This document shows, in pieces, positions 16,214 through 26,015 of a DNA stretch of 64,000 bases. The DNA is taken from the NCBI RefSeq assembly GCF_920987055.1, contig NZ_CAKLBX010000001.1:3086501-3150500 (forward strand), read 5' to 3'. The translations under genes were made by a program, and so were the position numbers. This DNA comes from Novosphingobium sp. CECT 9465. GTDB lineage: Bacteria > Pseudomonadota > Alphaproteobacteria > Sphingomonadales > Sphingomonadaceae. Every line of letters starts with the position of its first letter. Position 1 is the first letter of the stretch. Below the pieces are notes generated by a model. That model had not been told where the DNA came from. It made no database searches and saw nothing but the letters and a program-made list of their open reading frames with translations.

Positions 16214-18666
16214 TGTCGCTTCAGGAATATCGGACCAAATCCGCCAGTCTCGCAGACTTCCTCCCCTGGGTCGCACTGGTGGGGCCGGGCGTGGTGCTCA
16301 ACAAGGACGGATCGTTCCAGCGGACAGCGCGCTTTCGCGGTCCCGATCTCGACAGTGCCACGCCCGCTGAACTCGTCGCCGTCACCTCCCGGCTCAACAA
16401 TGCCCTGCGGCGGTTGGGCTCGGGATGGGCGGTTTTCGTCGAAGCGCAGCGCACCGCGGCGCAAGCCTATCCGCAATCGCGCTTTCCCGATCCCGTATCG
16501 GCGCTGGTCGACAGGGAACGCCGCGAACAGTTTCGTGAGGAAGGCGCGCATTTCGAAAGCGGCTATTATCTGACGCTGCTGTGGATGCCCCCGCCCGAGG
16601 AAGCCGCCCGTGCAGAAGGTTGGCTCTACGAAGGCAAGGCGTCGACCGGGGTCGACCCCAAGGAACTCGTCAAATCCTTCGCCGATCGAACCGACCGCGT
16701 GTTGCATCTGGTTGAGGGATTTATGCCCGAGGCAGCGTGGCTCGATGACGCCGCCACGCTGACCTATCTCCACAGCACGGTATCAACCAGGAAGCAGCGC
16801 GTTCGCGTGCCCGAAACGCCGGTCTATCTCGACGCGCTGCTGGCCGATGAGCCGCTGACCGGCGGTCTCGAACCCATGCTCGGCGCCCATCATTTGCGCA
16901 CGCTCACCATCACCGGCTTTCCGACGGCGACCTTTCCCGGTCTGCTTGATGAGCTCAACCGGCAAGCCTTCCCTTACCGCTGGTCGACGCGGGCAATCAT
17001 GCTCGACAAGACCGACGCCACCAAGCTGCTCTCGAAAATTCGGCGGCAATGGTTCGCCAAGCGCAAATCGGTCGCCGCCATCCTCAAGGAGGTGATGACC
17101 AACGAGCAGTCGGTGCTGATGGATTCGGACGCCTCGAACAAGGCGGCCGATGCTGACATGGCGCTGCAGGAGCTTGGCGCAGATCATGCCGGCATTGCTT
17201 ATGTCACTGCGACGGTCACGGTCTGGGACCGCGACCCGGCGCTGGCGGCGGAGAAGCTGAGGCTGGTCGAAAAGGTCATCCAGGGCCGCGACTTCACCTG
17301 CACGATCGAAGGCATGAATGCGCTCGAGGCATGGCTCGGATCGTTGCCCGGCCATGTCTACGCCAATGTCCGGCAGCCGCCCATTTCCACTCTCAATCTC
17401 GCCCACCTGATCCCCCTGTCAGCGGTATGGGCGGGAGCGGAACGGGACGAGCACTTCGGTGACGCCCCCTTGCTTTACGGCAAGACCGAAGGCTCGACCC
17501 CGTTCCGCCTTTCCCTTCATGTCGGCGATGTCGGCCACAGTCTGATCGTCGGCCCGACCGGTGCGGGCAAATCCGTGCTGCTGGCGCTGATGGCGCTGCA
17601 GTTCCGGCGCTACAAAGGCAGCCAGATCTTCGCTTTCGATTTTGGTGGATCGATCCGCGCTGCTGCGCTCGGCATGGGCGGCGACTGGCAGGATCTCGGA
17701 GGCGCGCTGTATGCCGAGGAAAGCGACAGCGATGCCGTCGCCCTGCAACCGCTTGCACGGATCGACAACGCCGGCGAACGCGCCTGGGCCGCCGAATGGC
17801 TGGCGGCGATGCTGGCCGGTGAAGGCATGGTGATTGACCCTGCAACCAAAGAGCATCTCTGGTCGGCCCTGACATCGCTTGCGTCCGCTCCGCCTGCCGA
17901 ACGCACACTCACCGGCCTCGCGGTCCTCCTTCAATCCCAGGAATTGAAGCAGGCACTAGCCCCGTATCTCATCGGCGGTCCATGGGGACGGCTGCTCGAT
18001 GCGGAACAGGAACGTCTGGGTGAGGCGTCTGTGCAGGCTTTCGAAACCGAAGGTCTGATCGGCGCGTCATCGGCCGCAGCTGTGCTCGCCTATCTGTTCC
18101 ACCGGATTGAGGGGCGGCTCGACGGCTCGCCGACGATGATCATCATCGATGAAGGCTGGCTCGTGCTCGACAGCCCGGCCTTCGCCGCGCAGCTGCGCGA
18201 ATGGCTGAAGACGCTGCGCAAGAAGAATGCGAGCGTCATCTTCGCGACCCAGAGCCTTGCCGACATCGAGACGTCGGCCATCGCGCCAGCCATCATCGAA
18301 AGCTGTCCGACGCGAATCTTTCTGCCGAACGAGCGCGCGGCCGAACCGCAGATCGCACGGGTCTATGAGCGGTTCGGCCTCAATGATCGCCAAATCGAAA
18401 TCCTGAGCCGGGCTACCCCGAAACGCGATTATTACTGTCAATCGCGGCGCGGCAACCGGCTATTCGAGCTGGGCCTGGGCGATGTCGCACTCGCCTTCAG
18501 CGCCGCCTCTTCCAAAACCGATCAGATCCGCATCGCCGAGCTTGTCGCCGCCCATGGCCGCGAAGGCTTTGCAGCGGCCTGGCTCCAGAACCGCAGCCTC
18601 GCATGGGCGGCCGAGCTGCTTCCTCCCCCGCCGCCCGCACTAACGGACAAGGAAAACCGCCCATGA
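16210..18666 (+). CDS. trbE: TrbE ATPase (VirB4-like)
   Basis: TrbE is the large ATPase that powers pilus assembly and DNA transfer. The 818-residue protein has the VirB4 N-terminal domain (about residues 1-400), Walker A GPTGAGKSVLL at about 448 and Walker B TMIIIDEGWLVLD at about 643. The QSLADIETSAIAPAIIESCPTRI segment follows. Length is typical and no defect is seen. Confidence 0.96.
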   Translation: MMSLQEYRTKSASLADFLPWVALVGPGVVLNKDGSFQRTARFRGPDLDSATPAELVAVTSRLNNALRRLGSGWAVFVEAQRTAAQAYPQSRFPDPVSALVDRERREQFREEGAHFESGYYLTLLWMPPPEEAARAEGWLYEGKASTGVDPKELVKSFADRTDRVLHLVEGFMPEAAWLDDAATLTYLHSTVSTRKQRVRVPETPVYLDALLADEPLTGGLEPMLGAHHLRTLTITGFPTATFPGLLDELNRQAFPYRWSTRAIMLDKTDATKLLSKIRRQWFAKRKSVAAILKEVMTNEQSVLMDSDASNKAADADMALQELGADHAGIAYVTATVTVWDRDPALAAEKLRLVEKVIQGRDFTCTIEGMNALEAWLGSLPGHVYANVRQPPISTLNLAHLIPLSAVWAGAERDEHFGDAPLLYGKTEGSTPFRLSLHVGDVGHSLIVGPTGAGKSVLLALMALQFRRYKGSQIFAFDFGGSIRAAALGMGGDWQDLGGALYAEESDSDAVALQPLARIDNAGERAWAAEWLAAMLAGEGMVIDPATKEHLWSALTSLASAPPAERTLTGLAVLLQSQELKQALAPYLIGGPWGRLLDAEQERLGEASVQAFETEGLIGASSAAAVLAYLFHRIEGRLDGSPTMIIIDEGWLVLDSPAFAAQLREWLKTLRKKNASVIFATQSLADIETSAIAPAIIESCPTRIFLPNERAAEPQIARVYERFGLNDRQIEILSRATPKRDYYCQSRRGNRLFELGLGDVALAFSAASSKTDQIRIAELVAAHGREGFAAAWLQNRSLAWAAELLPPPPPALTDKENRP

Positions 18667-19382
18667 AAATACCCGTCCTCCGCCGCGCTCTCATGGCGAC
18701 GGCGATCGCCACTTCGTTGGTATCAGGCACCATGATCGCCGCGCCAGCGCAGGCCCAGTTTGGCGGGATCGTCTATGACCCCAGCAACTACGCGCAGAAC
18801 GTGCTGACCGCCGCCCGGACGCTGCAGCAGATCAACAACCAGATCCAGCAGATCCAGAACCAGGCGACCAGCCTCATCAACGAGGCCCGCAATCTTGCCA
18901 GTCTGCCGGTCTCGACGATCCAGACGCTTCAGCAACAGGTCGACCAGACCCGCCAGTTGCTGAATCAGGCTCAGCGCATCGCCTATGACGTGACCGACGT
19001 GCAGCAGGTGTTCAACGGCCGTTACAAGGGGGCTGCACTGACCGGCGGGCAGGCCCAGATGGTCGCTAACGCCAATGCGCGATGGCAGGACAGCGTCGGC
19101 GCCTTCGAAGACGCCATGAAGGTTCAGGCCGGGATCGTCGGCAATCTGGGTGCGACCCGCAGCTCGATCACGACACTGGTCGGCGCCAGCCAGTCAGCGA
19201 CCGGGGCATTGCAGGCTGCACAGGCCGGCAATCAGCTACTGGCTTTGCAAACCCAGCAACTGGCCGATCTGACCGCCGCCATTGCGGCGCAAGGCCGCGC
19301 GCAGTCGATCGAGGCCGCGCGCAATGCCGCGACCGAGGCCGAGGGCCGCGAGCGCTTTCGCCGCTTCCGGACCCGGAATTGA
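18663..19382 (+). CDS. trbJ: TrbJ conjugal transfer protein (VirB5-like)
   Basis: The 239-residue protein has a signal peptide (ALMATAIATSLVSGTMIAAPAQAQ) and a long alpha-helical, glutamine-rich mature part with coiled-coil character (QQINNQIQQIQNQATSLI). This is as in TrbJ/VirB5 minor pilus-tip proteins. The ATG at 18663 overlaps the trbE stop; the longer frame from 18603 lies inside trbE. Confidence 0.93.
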   Translation: MKIPVLRRALMATAIATSLVSGTMIAAPAQAQFGGIVYDPSNYAQNVLTAARTLQQINNQIQQIQNQATSLINEARNLASLPVSTIQTLQQQVDQTRQLLNQAQRIAYDVTDVQQVFNGRYKGAALTGGQAQMVANANARWQDSVGAFEDAMKVQAGIVGNLGATRSSITTLVGASQSATGALQAAQAGNQLLALQTQQLADLTAAIAAQGRAQSIEAARNAATEAEGRERFRRFRTRN

Positions 19383-19383
19383 C

Positions 19384-19638
19384 ATGAGCCGGTCGGTCAA
19401 GCTGGCGGCAGCCGCTGCTTTTGGCGGCTTGCTGATCGCGGTCGCGGTTGTTTCCGCAACGCGGCCGCCGGCTCGGCACGACGCAACGACCTATGTCGCG
19501 GACGACACAGGTTCTCCGAACCCTCACGCCGCAGAACTCAAGCGCTGCAGCACGATCACCATTCCGGAATCGGGATGCGATGCGGTCTGGGAAGCTGAGC
19601 GCCGCCGATTTTTCCATGGAAGGGACCGGCAGCCATGA
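19384..19638 (+). CDS. trbK: TrbK-like entry-exclusion protein
   Basis: This 84-residue protein has an N-terminal hydrophobic anchor (LAAAAAFGGLLIAVAVVSA) and a short mature part with two cysteines (LKRCSTI; SGCDAVWEAERRRFF). The position between trbJ and trbL and the CxxVWxxER-like end match the alternative TrbK entry-exclusion proteins of these elements, which block redundant transfer into cells that already carry the ICE. It lacks the classical lipobox. Confidence 0.8.
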   Translation: MSRSVKLAAAAAFGGLLIAVAVVSATRPPARHDATTYVADDTGSPNPHAAELKRCSTITIPESGCDAVWEAERRRFFHGRDRQP

Positions 19639-20915
19639 ATGATACCGGCGTCATCGACCAGTTTCTGACGGTCTTCACCCAATATATCGACAGCGGCTTC
19701 GGCCTGCTCGGCGGTGAGGTCGGCTTCCTTTCGACCACCCTCATCGTCATCGACGTGACCATAGCCGCCTTGTTCTGGGCCTGGGGCACCGACGAGGATG
19801 TGCTGCAGCGCCTGATCAAGAAGACGCTCTACATCGGCACTTTCGCCTTCATCATCGGCAACTTCTCGAATCTCGCTGGCATTATGCTCCAGAGCTTTGC
19901 CGGGCTTGGCCTGCAGGCCAGTGGCAGCGGCATGGCGATCGGCGATTTCATGCGCCCCGGCGTTGTGGCCGCAACCGGTCTTGATGCCGGACAACCGCTG
20001 CTCGACGCCACCGCCGATCTTGTCGGGCCGGTGGGTCTGTTCACCAATTTCGTGCAGATCCTGATCCTGCTGATTTCGTGGCTGATCGTCGTCATCGCTT
20101 TCTTCGTGCTGGCGATCCAGGTCTTCGTCACCATCATTGAGTTCAAGCTGGTGACGCTTGCAGGCTTCGTGCTGCTGCCGTTCGCCTTTTTCGGGCGCAC
20201 CGCCTTCATGGCCGAGCGCGTCCTTGGCCACATCATTTCCTCCGGCATCAAAGTGCTCGTGCTTGCCGTCATCACCGGCATTGGCACGACCCTCTTCACG
20301 CAGTTCATCAATGCCGGACTCGGGGTCGAACCCGACATCCAGCAAGTCATGGCGATTGCGCTCGCGGCCCTGACCTTGCTCGGCCTCGGTATCTTTGGTC
20401 CCAGCATCGCCAACGGCATTGTCTCGGGCGGACCGCAGCTTGGCGCAGGCGCGGCAGCAGGTACGGCGATCGCCGCTGGCGCAACGATTGCGGGCGGTAT
20501 CGCGGGTGCCAAGCTCGCCGCAGGTGCCGCTGGCTCAGCCATGGCTGGCACGGCCATGGGCGGTGCTCGCGCGGCAGGCGGCGCATCGGGTGCCTATGCA
20601 GCCGGAGCCGCTGGCAAAACCGGACGGGCTGCGGCTGCTTCGGGTCTCGCCAACGTCGCAAAATCAGCCGCAAGCAGCGCAGCGTCACCGCTTCGCCGGG
20701 CCGCGGACAGCCTCAAGGCGAACTATGCCGCTGGCAAGGCCGGGACGCCTGCCAATGCGGCAGCGACCGGCGCCGCCGATGGCCCTCCTGCATGGGCCAC
20801 CGCGATGAAGCGGCGTCAGGCCATGACGCAGGGCGCCAACATGGCCTCGCATACCCTCAAGGGCGGTGACAGCCACGGCGGCGGCTCTGGCCCTGACATC
20901 TCCGACAAAAGCTGA
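19635..20915 (+). CDS. trbL: TrbL conjugal transfer membrane protein (VirB6-like)
   Basis: TrbL is the polytopic inner-membrane channel component. The 426-residue protein has about six hydrophobic segments in its first 260 residues. An Ala/Gly-rich region then runs to a low-complexity, basic C-terminal tail (AASPLRRAADSLKANYAAGKAGTP). Start overlaps trbK by 4 bases. Length and layout are as expected for P-type TrbL. Confidence 0.94.
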   Translation: MNDTGVIDQFLTVFTQYIDSGFGLLGGEVGFLSTTLIVIDVTIAALFWAWGTDEDVLQRLIKKTLYIGTFAFIIGNFSNLAGIMLQSFAGLGLQASGSGMAIGDFMRPGVVAATGLDAGQPLLDATADLVGPVGLFTNFVQILILLISWLIVVIAFFVLAIQVFVTIIEFKLVTLAGFVLLPFAFFGRTAFMAERVLGHIISSGIKVLVLAVITGIGTTLFTQFINAGLGVEPDIQQVMAIALAALTLLGLGIFGPSIANGIVSGGPQLGAGAAAGTAIAAGATIAGGIAGAKLAAGAAGSAMAGTAMGGARAAGGASGAYAAGAAGKTGRAAAASGLANVAKSAASSAASPLRRAADSLKANYAAGKAGTPANAAATGAADGPPAWATAMKRRQAMTQGANMASHTLKGGDSHGGGSGPDISDKS

Positions 20916-20936
20916 AACTTCCGAAAAGGATCCGAC

Positions 20937-21620
20937 ATGTTTCGACGCCCCTCTATCCGCTACGGGACCAGTCCCGAGCCCGTCACGCCCTATCAACGCG
21001 CCGCACAGGTCTGGGACGACCGCATCGGTTCAGCCCGGGTGCAGGCGAAAAACTGGCGGCTCGCCTTCTTCGGCTGCCTTGCGCTTTCGGGAGGGCTGGC
21101 AGGCGGTCTCGTCTGGCAATCGGCGCGCGGCACGATCACGCCCTGGGTGGTCGAGGTCGACAAGCTCGGCCAGGCACAGGCCATCGCGCCCGCTGATGTC
21201 GATTATCGCCCGACCGACCCGCAGATGGCGTTCCACCTTGCTCGCTTCATCGAACAGGTGCGCGCCATTCCCGCCGATCCGATCGTGCTGCGGCAAGACT
21301 GGCTCAGGGCTTACGACTTCACCACCGACCGCGGCGCGCAGGCGCTCAATGACTATGCGCGGGGCAACGATCCCTTTGCCCAAGTCGGCAAGGTGCAGGT
21401 CGCGGTCGATGTGTCGAGCGTTGTTCGGGCCTCAAATGACAGCTTCCGCGTCGGCTGGACCGAGCGGCGTTACCAGGATGGCGCCCTTCTCGAGACTTCG
21501 CGCTGGTCAGCGATCCTGACCACCGTCGTGCAGCCACCACGCACCCCCGATGCCCTGCGCAAGAATCCGCTCGGCCTGTTCATCAACGCCATCAACTGGT
21601 CAAAGGAGCTTAGCCAATGA
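20937..21620 (+). CDS. trbF: TrbF conjugal transfer protein (VirB8-like)
   Basis: The 227-residue protein has a cytoplasmic N-terminus beginning MFRRPSIRYG and a single membrane segment (LAFFGCLALSGGLAGGLVW). The periplasmic VirB8-fold domain contains VEVDKLGQAQAI and the SWRVGWTE-like strand (FRVGWTERRYQDG). VirB8 homologues nucleate channel assembly. It overlaps the trbG start by 4 bases. Confidence 0.95.
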   Translation: MFRRPSIRYGTSPEPVTPYQRAAQVWDDRIGSARVQAKNWRLAFFGCLALSGGLAGGLVWQSARGTITPWVVEVDKLGQAQAIAPADVDYRPTDPQMAFHLARFIEQVRAIPADPIVLRQDWLRAYDFTTDRGAQALNDYARGNDPFAQVGKVQVAVDVSSVVRASNDSFRVGWTERRYQDGALLETSRWSAILTTVVQPPRTPDALRKNPLGLFINAINWSKELSQ

Positions 21621-22534
21621 TCCGCCCGACGCGCGCCCTGCGCACATCCATTATGCTCTCAGCGGTAACGCTGCTCTGTATCCCTGCTCAAGCCATGGCG
21701 CACGAACAGCGCGGTCAGCCGCATGCAATTCCTGCCGCATCGGCGCAGACCGTTGAGCCTGCCGACCCGCGCACCCGTGTTGGTAGGGCCAACGCCGCAG
21801 CGCGCGTGGAACCGGAGCGTACCAGCTATTTCAATGCCATCCAGCAATATGCCTATACCGATGGAGCCCTGTTCCAGATTTACACCGCACCGGGGCAGAT
21901 TACCGACATCATACTACAGGAAGGCGAGGAACTCGTCGGACCGGGGCCGGTCGCATCGGGCGATACGGTCCGCTGGATCATCGGCGACACGGTAAGCGGG
22001 AGCGGATCATCGCGCCGCGTTCACATCCTCGTCAAGCCGACGCGGGCCGACATTCGCACCAACCTCATCATCAATACCAATCGCCGCACCTATCATCTTG
22101 AACTCAGCGCGACGAACTCGACCTATATGGCCGCAGTCTCCTGGACCTATCCGCAGGACGCCTTGATCGCCCTGCGTACTGTCGAGGCCGAGCGTGAACG
22201 CACGGCTCCGGTGGCGGCGGGAATCGATTTCTCAAGCCTGAACTTTCGCTACCGCATTGCGGGCGATCGCCCCGGATGGCGGCCAGTACGGGTGTTCGAT
22301 GATGGCCGGCAGGTGTTCATCGAGTTTCCGGTCGACATTGCGAGCGGCGATATGCCGCCGCTGTTCGTGATCGGCGCGGACCAGGCAGCTGAGCTCGTGA
22401 ACTACCGTGTTCAAGGCCGGTATATGGTTGTCGACCGGCTGTTTGAGCGTGCGGAATTGCGGCTTGGCGCAGGTAGCAGCGCCAAGCAGGTTCGCATTGA
22501 GCGTGAACGCGCACGCCGCCGGAGCCGCTCATGA
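21617..22534 (+). CDS. trbG: TrbG conjugal transfer protein (VirB9-like)
   Basis: TrbG forms the outer-membrane core complex with TrbI. The 305-residue protein has a signal peptide and a conserved first domain (YTDGALFQIYTAPGQITDIILQEGEEL ... SGDTVRWIIGDT, given in parts). A C-terminal beta-barrel-like domain follows (NFRYRIAGDRPGWRPVRVFDDG). Both ends overlap their neighbours by 4 bases. Confidence 0.95.
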   Translation: MIRPTRALRTSIMLSAVTLLCIPAQAMAHEQRGQPHAIPAASAQTVEPADPRTRVGRANAAARVEPERTSYFNAIQQYAYTDGALFQIYTAPGQITDIILQEGEELVGPGPVASGDTVRWIIGDTVSGSGSSRRVHILVKPTRADIRTNLIINTNRRTYHLELSATNSTYMAAVSWTYPQDALIALRTVEAERERTAPVAAGIDFSSLNFRYRIAGDRPGWRPVRVFDDGRQVFIEFPVDIASGDMPPLFVIGADQAAELVNYRVQGRYMVVDRLFERAELRLGAGSSAKQVRIERERARRRSRS

Positions 22535-23856
22535 ACACGCGACCGCAGGATGATGGCGTGCCACCGGTCTCCAACCGGATTGTTGAGGCTGAAGTAGAGA
22601 CTGACATTGAAACTGACGTTGTGGTCGAAGCCGAAGGCGATGAGCCTGACGACGAGCGCCCGGTTGCACCGGCCAACCCCGACGGTTTTCGCCTTGGCGG
22701 GGAACCGCCGCGCGTCATGCGCTTGTCGCGCAAGGCACTGGCAATCCTTGGCCTCCTCGCCAGCGTCGGGATTGGCGGTGCGCTGATCTACGCACTTCAG
22801 CCCAAGAACCACGCGCCAGCCGAGAATCTCTACGACACGAACAGCCGCAACCGCGCGGACTCGGTCAACGGTGCGCCTGCCAACTACGGCGACGTGCCCA
22901 AGTTGGGGCCCGCACTTCCCGGTGATCTCGGCGGCCCAATCGTTGCCGCGCAGCAGCGCGGGCAAAATGTCCCGATCCCGCCCATTGGCACCGCCCCGGC
23001 CGCAGGACAGCCCGATCCGCGGATTGCCGCCGCCGAGCAAGCGCGCGAACGCGCGGCGCAGGAGCGTGACAGCGCCCGGACCAGTCGCCTGTTTCTTACC
23101 GGAGAGACCGGAACGACCGACAATCGGTCTGCAAGCGCAGTAGGGCCAGCGCCATCAGCTTCGATACCAGGTGCCGATCCAGCTCAACCGTCTGCAGCAA
23201 CAGCCACGTCAAGCCGCCGCGCATTTCTCGGACAGCGCGGCAACCGCAGCACGGAAAGCCCTGAGCGCATCATGCGCCTTGCATCGCCTTACGTCGTGCA
23301 GGCCGGAAGCGTGATACCGGCAGCGCTCATAACCGGCATCCGGTCCGACCTTCCAGGTCAGATCACAGCGCAGGTTACACAAAACGTCTACGACAGCCCC
23401 ACCGGCCGGATCCTCCTGATCCCCCAAGGCTCAAGGCTGATCGGTGAATATGACAGCGACGTAACCGCCGGACAGAACCGCGTGCTGCTGGCGTGGGACC
23501 GCCTCATCCTTCCCGGAGGTCAATCGATCCTGCTTGATCGCCTGCCCGGCGCTGATGCTGCCGGTATGGCCGGCCTTGAAGACCAGACCAACTATCATTG
23601 GGGCAACATGCTCCAGGCCGCGCTCATTTCGACATTGCTGGGCGCTGGTACGGAGCTCATCTCGAACGGTGACAGCGATCTCATTCGGGCGCTGCGTTTC
23701 GGCACGCAGGACACCATAAGCCAGACAGGCAGGCAGGTCGTGCAGCGGCAATTGAACGTGCCACCGACACTGACCGTGCGCCCCGGATTTTCGCTGCGCA
23801 TCATCGTGACGCGCGATCTGGTGTTCGAACCTGTGCCTGCCGGAGGAACGCGATGA
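22531..23856 (+). CDS. trbI: TrbI conjugal transfer protein (VirB10-like)
   Basis: TrbI spans the envelope as part of the core complex. The 441-residue protein has an acidic cytoplasmic N-terminus and a membrane segment at about residues 68-88. A Pro/Gln/Ala-rich periplasmic linker precedes the conserved VirB10 domain (VVQAGSVIPAALITGIRSDLPG; LIPQGSRLIGEYDS; NYHWGNMLQAALIST). Length is typical. Confidence 0.95.
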   Translation: MNTRPQDDGVPPVSNRIVEAEVETDIETDVVVEAEGDEPDDERPVAPANPDGFRLGGEPPRVMRLSRKALAILGLLASVGIGGALIYALQPKNHAPAENLYDTNSRNRADSVNGAPANYGDVPKLGPALPGDLGGPIVAAQQRGQNVPIPPIGTAPAAGQPDPRIAAAEQARERAAQERDSARTSRLFLTGETGTTDNRSASAVGPAPSASIPGADPAQPSAATATSSRRAFLGQRGNRSTESPERIMRLASPYVVQAGSVIPAALITGIRSDLPGQITAQVTQNVYDSPTGRILLIPQGSRLIGEYDSDVTAGQNRVLLAWDRLILPGGQSILLDRLPGADAAGMAGLEDQTNYHWGNMLQAALISTLLGAGTELISNGDSDLIRALRFGTQDTISQTGRQVVQRQLNVPPTLTVRPGFSLRIIVTRDLVFEPVPAGGTR

Positions 23857-24080
23857 CCCGTCTCAAACTGGCTGATCTGGCCGATGAAAAGCCGGTGCGG
23901 CTGACCTTGGAGCTCTCTGCACGGCTTCACCGCGATCTGGTGGCTTATGCGCTCGCCGTAAACGGCGGGGATGCCAAAGGTGCGCCGACCACCGAGCGGC
24001 TTATTCCGCCCATGCTTGAGCGGTTTATCGCAACTGACCGGGCTTTTGCCAAAGCCCGGAAGACGCCTCAGACGGGGTAA
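23853..24080 (+). CDS. DUF2274 family protein
   Basis: The 75-residue protein starts MTRLKLADLADEKPVRLTLE and ends in a short helix region (LIPPMLERFIATDRAF). DUF2274 proteins regularly close trb operons of this kind. The pattern resembles small ribbon-helix-helix-like proteins, but the function is unknown. It overlaps trbI by 4 bases and its end overlaps the convergent LysR gene by 13 bases. Confidence 0.9.
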   Translation: MTRLKLADLADEKPVRLTLELSARLHRDLVAYALAVNGGDAKGAPTTERLIPPMLERFIATDRAFAKARKTPQTG

Positions 24081-24964
24081 CGCTCGTTGATCAGGGTAAA
24101 GAAGCGTTGCAGCGCCGGATTGTCATTGTCTTCGCGCCAGTAAACCGAGAATTCGAGGCGCGTCGTGCCGTTCTGATCGTGGATATCGCGGAAATGGAGT
24201 TCCGGCCATGTCACGCCCTGCGAGGCTTCGGTTGCGATGGATATGAAGCGACCGACCGACACAATGCTCAGCACGCTCTCAAGGCTGGTATTCTGCACGA
24301 TGATGTTCGGCCGCCCGCCCTGTCCGGTCAGCCGCGCAGCAAGCAGATTGGCAAGAGTTGGACCAATGCCGCCGCCCGGCACCACGAACACTTCGCGGCG
24401 CAGATCACTCCAGTAGATCCGCTCGCTGTCGAGAAGCCGATGGCCCGACTGCAAGGCGACCATCAGCCTGTCAGACCAGACCGAGCGCGCCAGAATGCCG
24501 CTCTCTTCCATCCCGGCAGGTGCCACCGCGACATCGATGGTCCGCGATTGCAAGGCATTCAGCAGCTTTTCAGGGGCGGCTTCCTCGCCATCGAACTGGA
24601 CGTCAGGAAATCGGGTCAGATACTCGGAGAAGGTCTGCTTCAGATTGCCTGCCATCAGCGAGGAGCTGTAACCGACAGCGAGACGCCCCTGTTCGCCATA
24701 GCTGACCGCTCGCGCGGTGGTCTGCAGATTGTCGATGTCAGTGATGATGCGCCGCGCAGACTCAAGGAAGACCTGGCCCATCTCGGTTGGCTCAGCTCCC
24801 CGCGTCGAACGCGTAAACAACTTGATGCCGAGTTTGTCCTCAAGTTGCGTGACCCGTAGGCTCAGCGTTGCCTGCTTCATGTTGAGCGCCGTGGCAGCAC
24901 GGGAAAAGCTGCGGGTGTCTGCGGTCAGAACGGCGTAGCGGAGTTGCCGAACCTCGATCGTCAT
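24068..24964 (-). CDS. LysR-family transcriptional regulator
   Basis: The 298-residue protein has the LysR N-terminal HTH (LRYAVLTADTRSFSRAATALNMKQATLSLRVTQLEDKLGIKLF, in parts) and a periplasmic-binding-like effector domain (GRLAVGYSSSLMAGNL; DVAVAPAGM; PELHFRDI). It is convergent with the trb operon, an arrangement recurrent in ICEs of this type. Its effector is unknown; whether it controls transfer is inference. The 200 bases upstream of its start, shared with the divergent NYN gene, should hold its own promoter. Confidence 0.93.
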   Translation of the reverse strand: MTIEVRQLRYAVLTADTRSFSRAATALNMKQATLSLRVTQLEDKLGIKLFTRSTRGAEPTEMGQVFLESARRIITDIDNLQTTARAVSYGEQGRLAVGYSSSLMAGNLKQTFSEYLTRFPDVQFDGEEAAPEKLLNALQSRTIDVAVAPAGMEESGILARSVWSDRLMVALQSGHRLLDSERIYWSDLRREVFVVPGGGIGPTLANLLAARLTGQGGRPNIIVQNTSLESVLSIVSVGRFISIATEASQGVTWPELHFRDIHDQNGTTRLEFSVYWREDNDNPALQRFFTLINERYPV

Positions 24965-25170
24965 GCTGCTATCGCTCCCCCATTCTCTTTCTTGCCGACA
25001 TTGAGGCGCAATCAGACTGAAATCGCAATATAAATTCGCGATAGTGGAATGAGGTCAGAGATCGATCCGTAAATTTACTTGCCCAGTCAGATGGATGCCG
25101 GAATTTAACTTCAAATCTGTTTGATCTATTTTGGAGACAAATTTTAACGGCGGCGTGGTAAGGATTCGAT

Positions 25171-25923
25171 ATGTCGAATGAACCCCGTGCTCCACGTCTT
25201 GCTGTCCTCATCGACGCTGACAATGCCTCCTCCCGTATCGCTACCCGTCTGTTCGAAGAGATCGCCAAAATCGGTGAAGCCAGTGTGCGCCGGATTTATG
25301 GCGACTTTTCCGGAACCCGCCTCAAATCCTGGGCAGAGGTTCTTTCAACCCACGCAATTCGGGCGCAGCAGAACTTCGCCTACACCACCGGCAAGAATGC
25401 ATCTGACATTGCGCTCGTGATCGACGCCATGGACCTGTTGCATACCGGGCGCTTCGACGCCTTCTGCCTGGTATCGTCTGACAGTGATTTCACAGGGCTT
25501 GCGGCCCGCATCCGCGAGCAAGGCATCGATGTCTATGGCTTCGGCGAGCAGAAAACCCCGGAGAGCTTCCGTCAGGCTTGCCGACGCTTCATCTACACGG
25601 AAAATCTTCTGCCGGAGGCTCCGACCTCGGAAGAGCCCGAACGCGCCGATCTGCGTCCTGCGACAGCCAAACAAGCCCCAAGCGGGGCCGCCCCGCTTAT
25701 TCGCAAGGCCATTGCGCAGCTGGACGATGACGGTGGCTGGGTTCCCTTGGGCCGAGTGGGCCAGCGTCTCGCTGAACTCGCGTCGGATTTCGATCCGCGT
25801 ACCTATGGTCAGGCCAAGCTCAGCGATCTCGTCGACAAGGCGGGTGCCTTCGAATCTCGGAGGACGGAGTCAGGGCATGTCCAAATCCAGCTGAAAAGCG
25901 TCAACGCGAAGGGCAAAAAATAG
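25171..25923 (+). CDS. NYN-domain nuclease-like protein with OST-HTH/LOTUS domain
   Basis: The 250-residue protein has an N-terminal NYN (LabA/DUF88-like, PIN-fold) domain with the acidic active-site positions LIDADN near residue 15, GKNASDIALVIDAMDLL near residue 74 and LVSSDSDFTGL near residue 102. A C-terminal OST-HTH/LOTUS domain follows (PLIRKAIAQLDDDGGWVPLGRVGQ). This domain pair is predicted to cut or bind RNA. It stands alone between the LysR gene and the convergent defence operon. RNA target and role are unknown. Confidence 0.88.
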   Translation: MSNEPRAPRLAVLIDADNASSRIATRLFEEIAKIGEASVRRIYGDFSGTRLKSWAEVLSTHAIRAQQNFAYTTGKNASDIALVIDAMDLLHTGRFDAFCLVSSDSDFTGLAARIREQGIDVYGFGEQKTPESFRQACRRFIYTENLLPEAPTSEEPERADLRPATAKQAPSGAAPLIRKAIAQLDDDGGWVPLGRVGQRLAELASDFDPRTYGQAKLSDLVDKAGAFESRRTESGHVQIQLKSVNAKGKK

Positions 25924-26015
25924 ATTCGACGCCGCAATACCGTCCCTCATTTCATTTGCGTGGTTTGGACCATCTAACGGGCGGGCCAACTCTACAGGTG
26001 GGAAACCCTCGCGTT

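Noticed and set aside
25126..25150. TTTTGGAGACAAATTTT, resembling the repeats next to the tRNA
   Set aside because: A single match far from any att site; likely chance.
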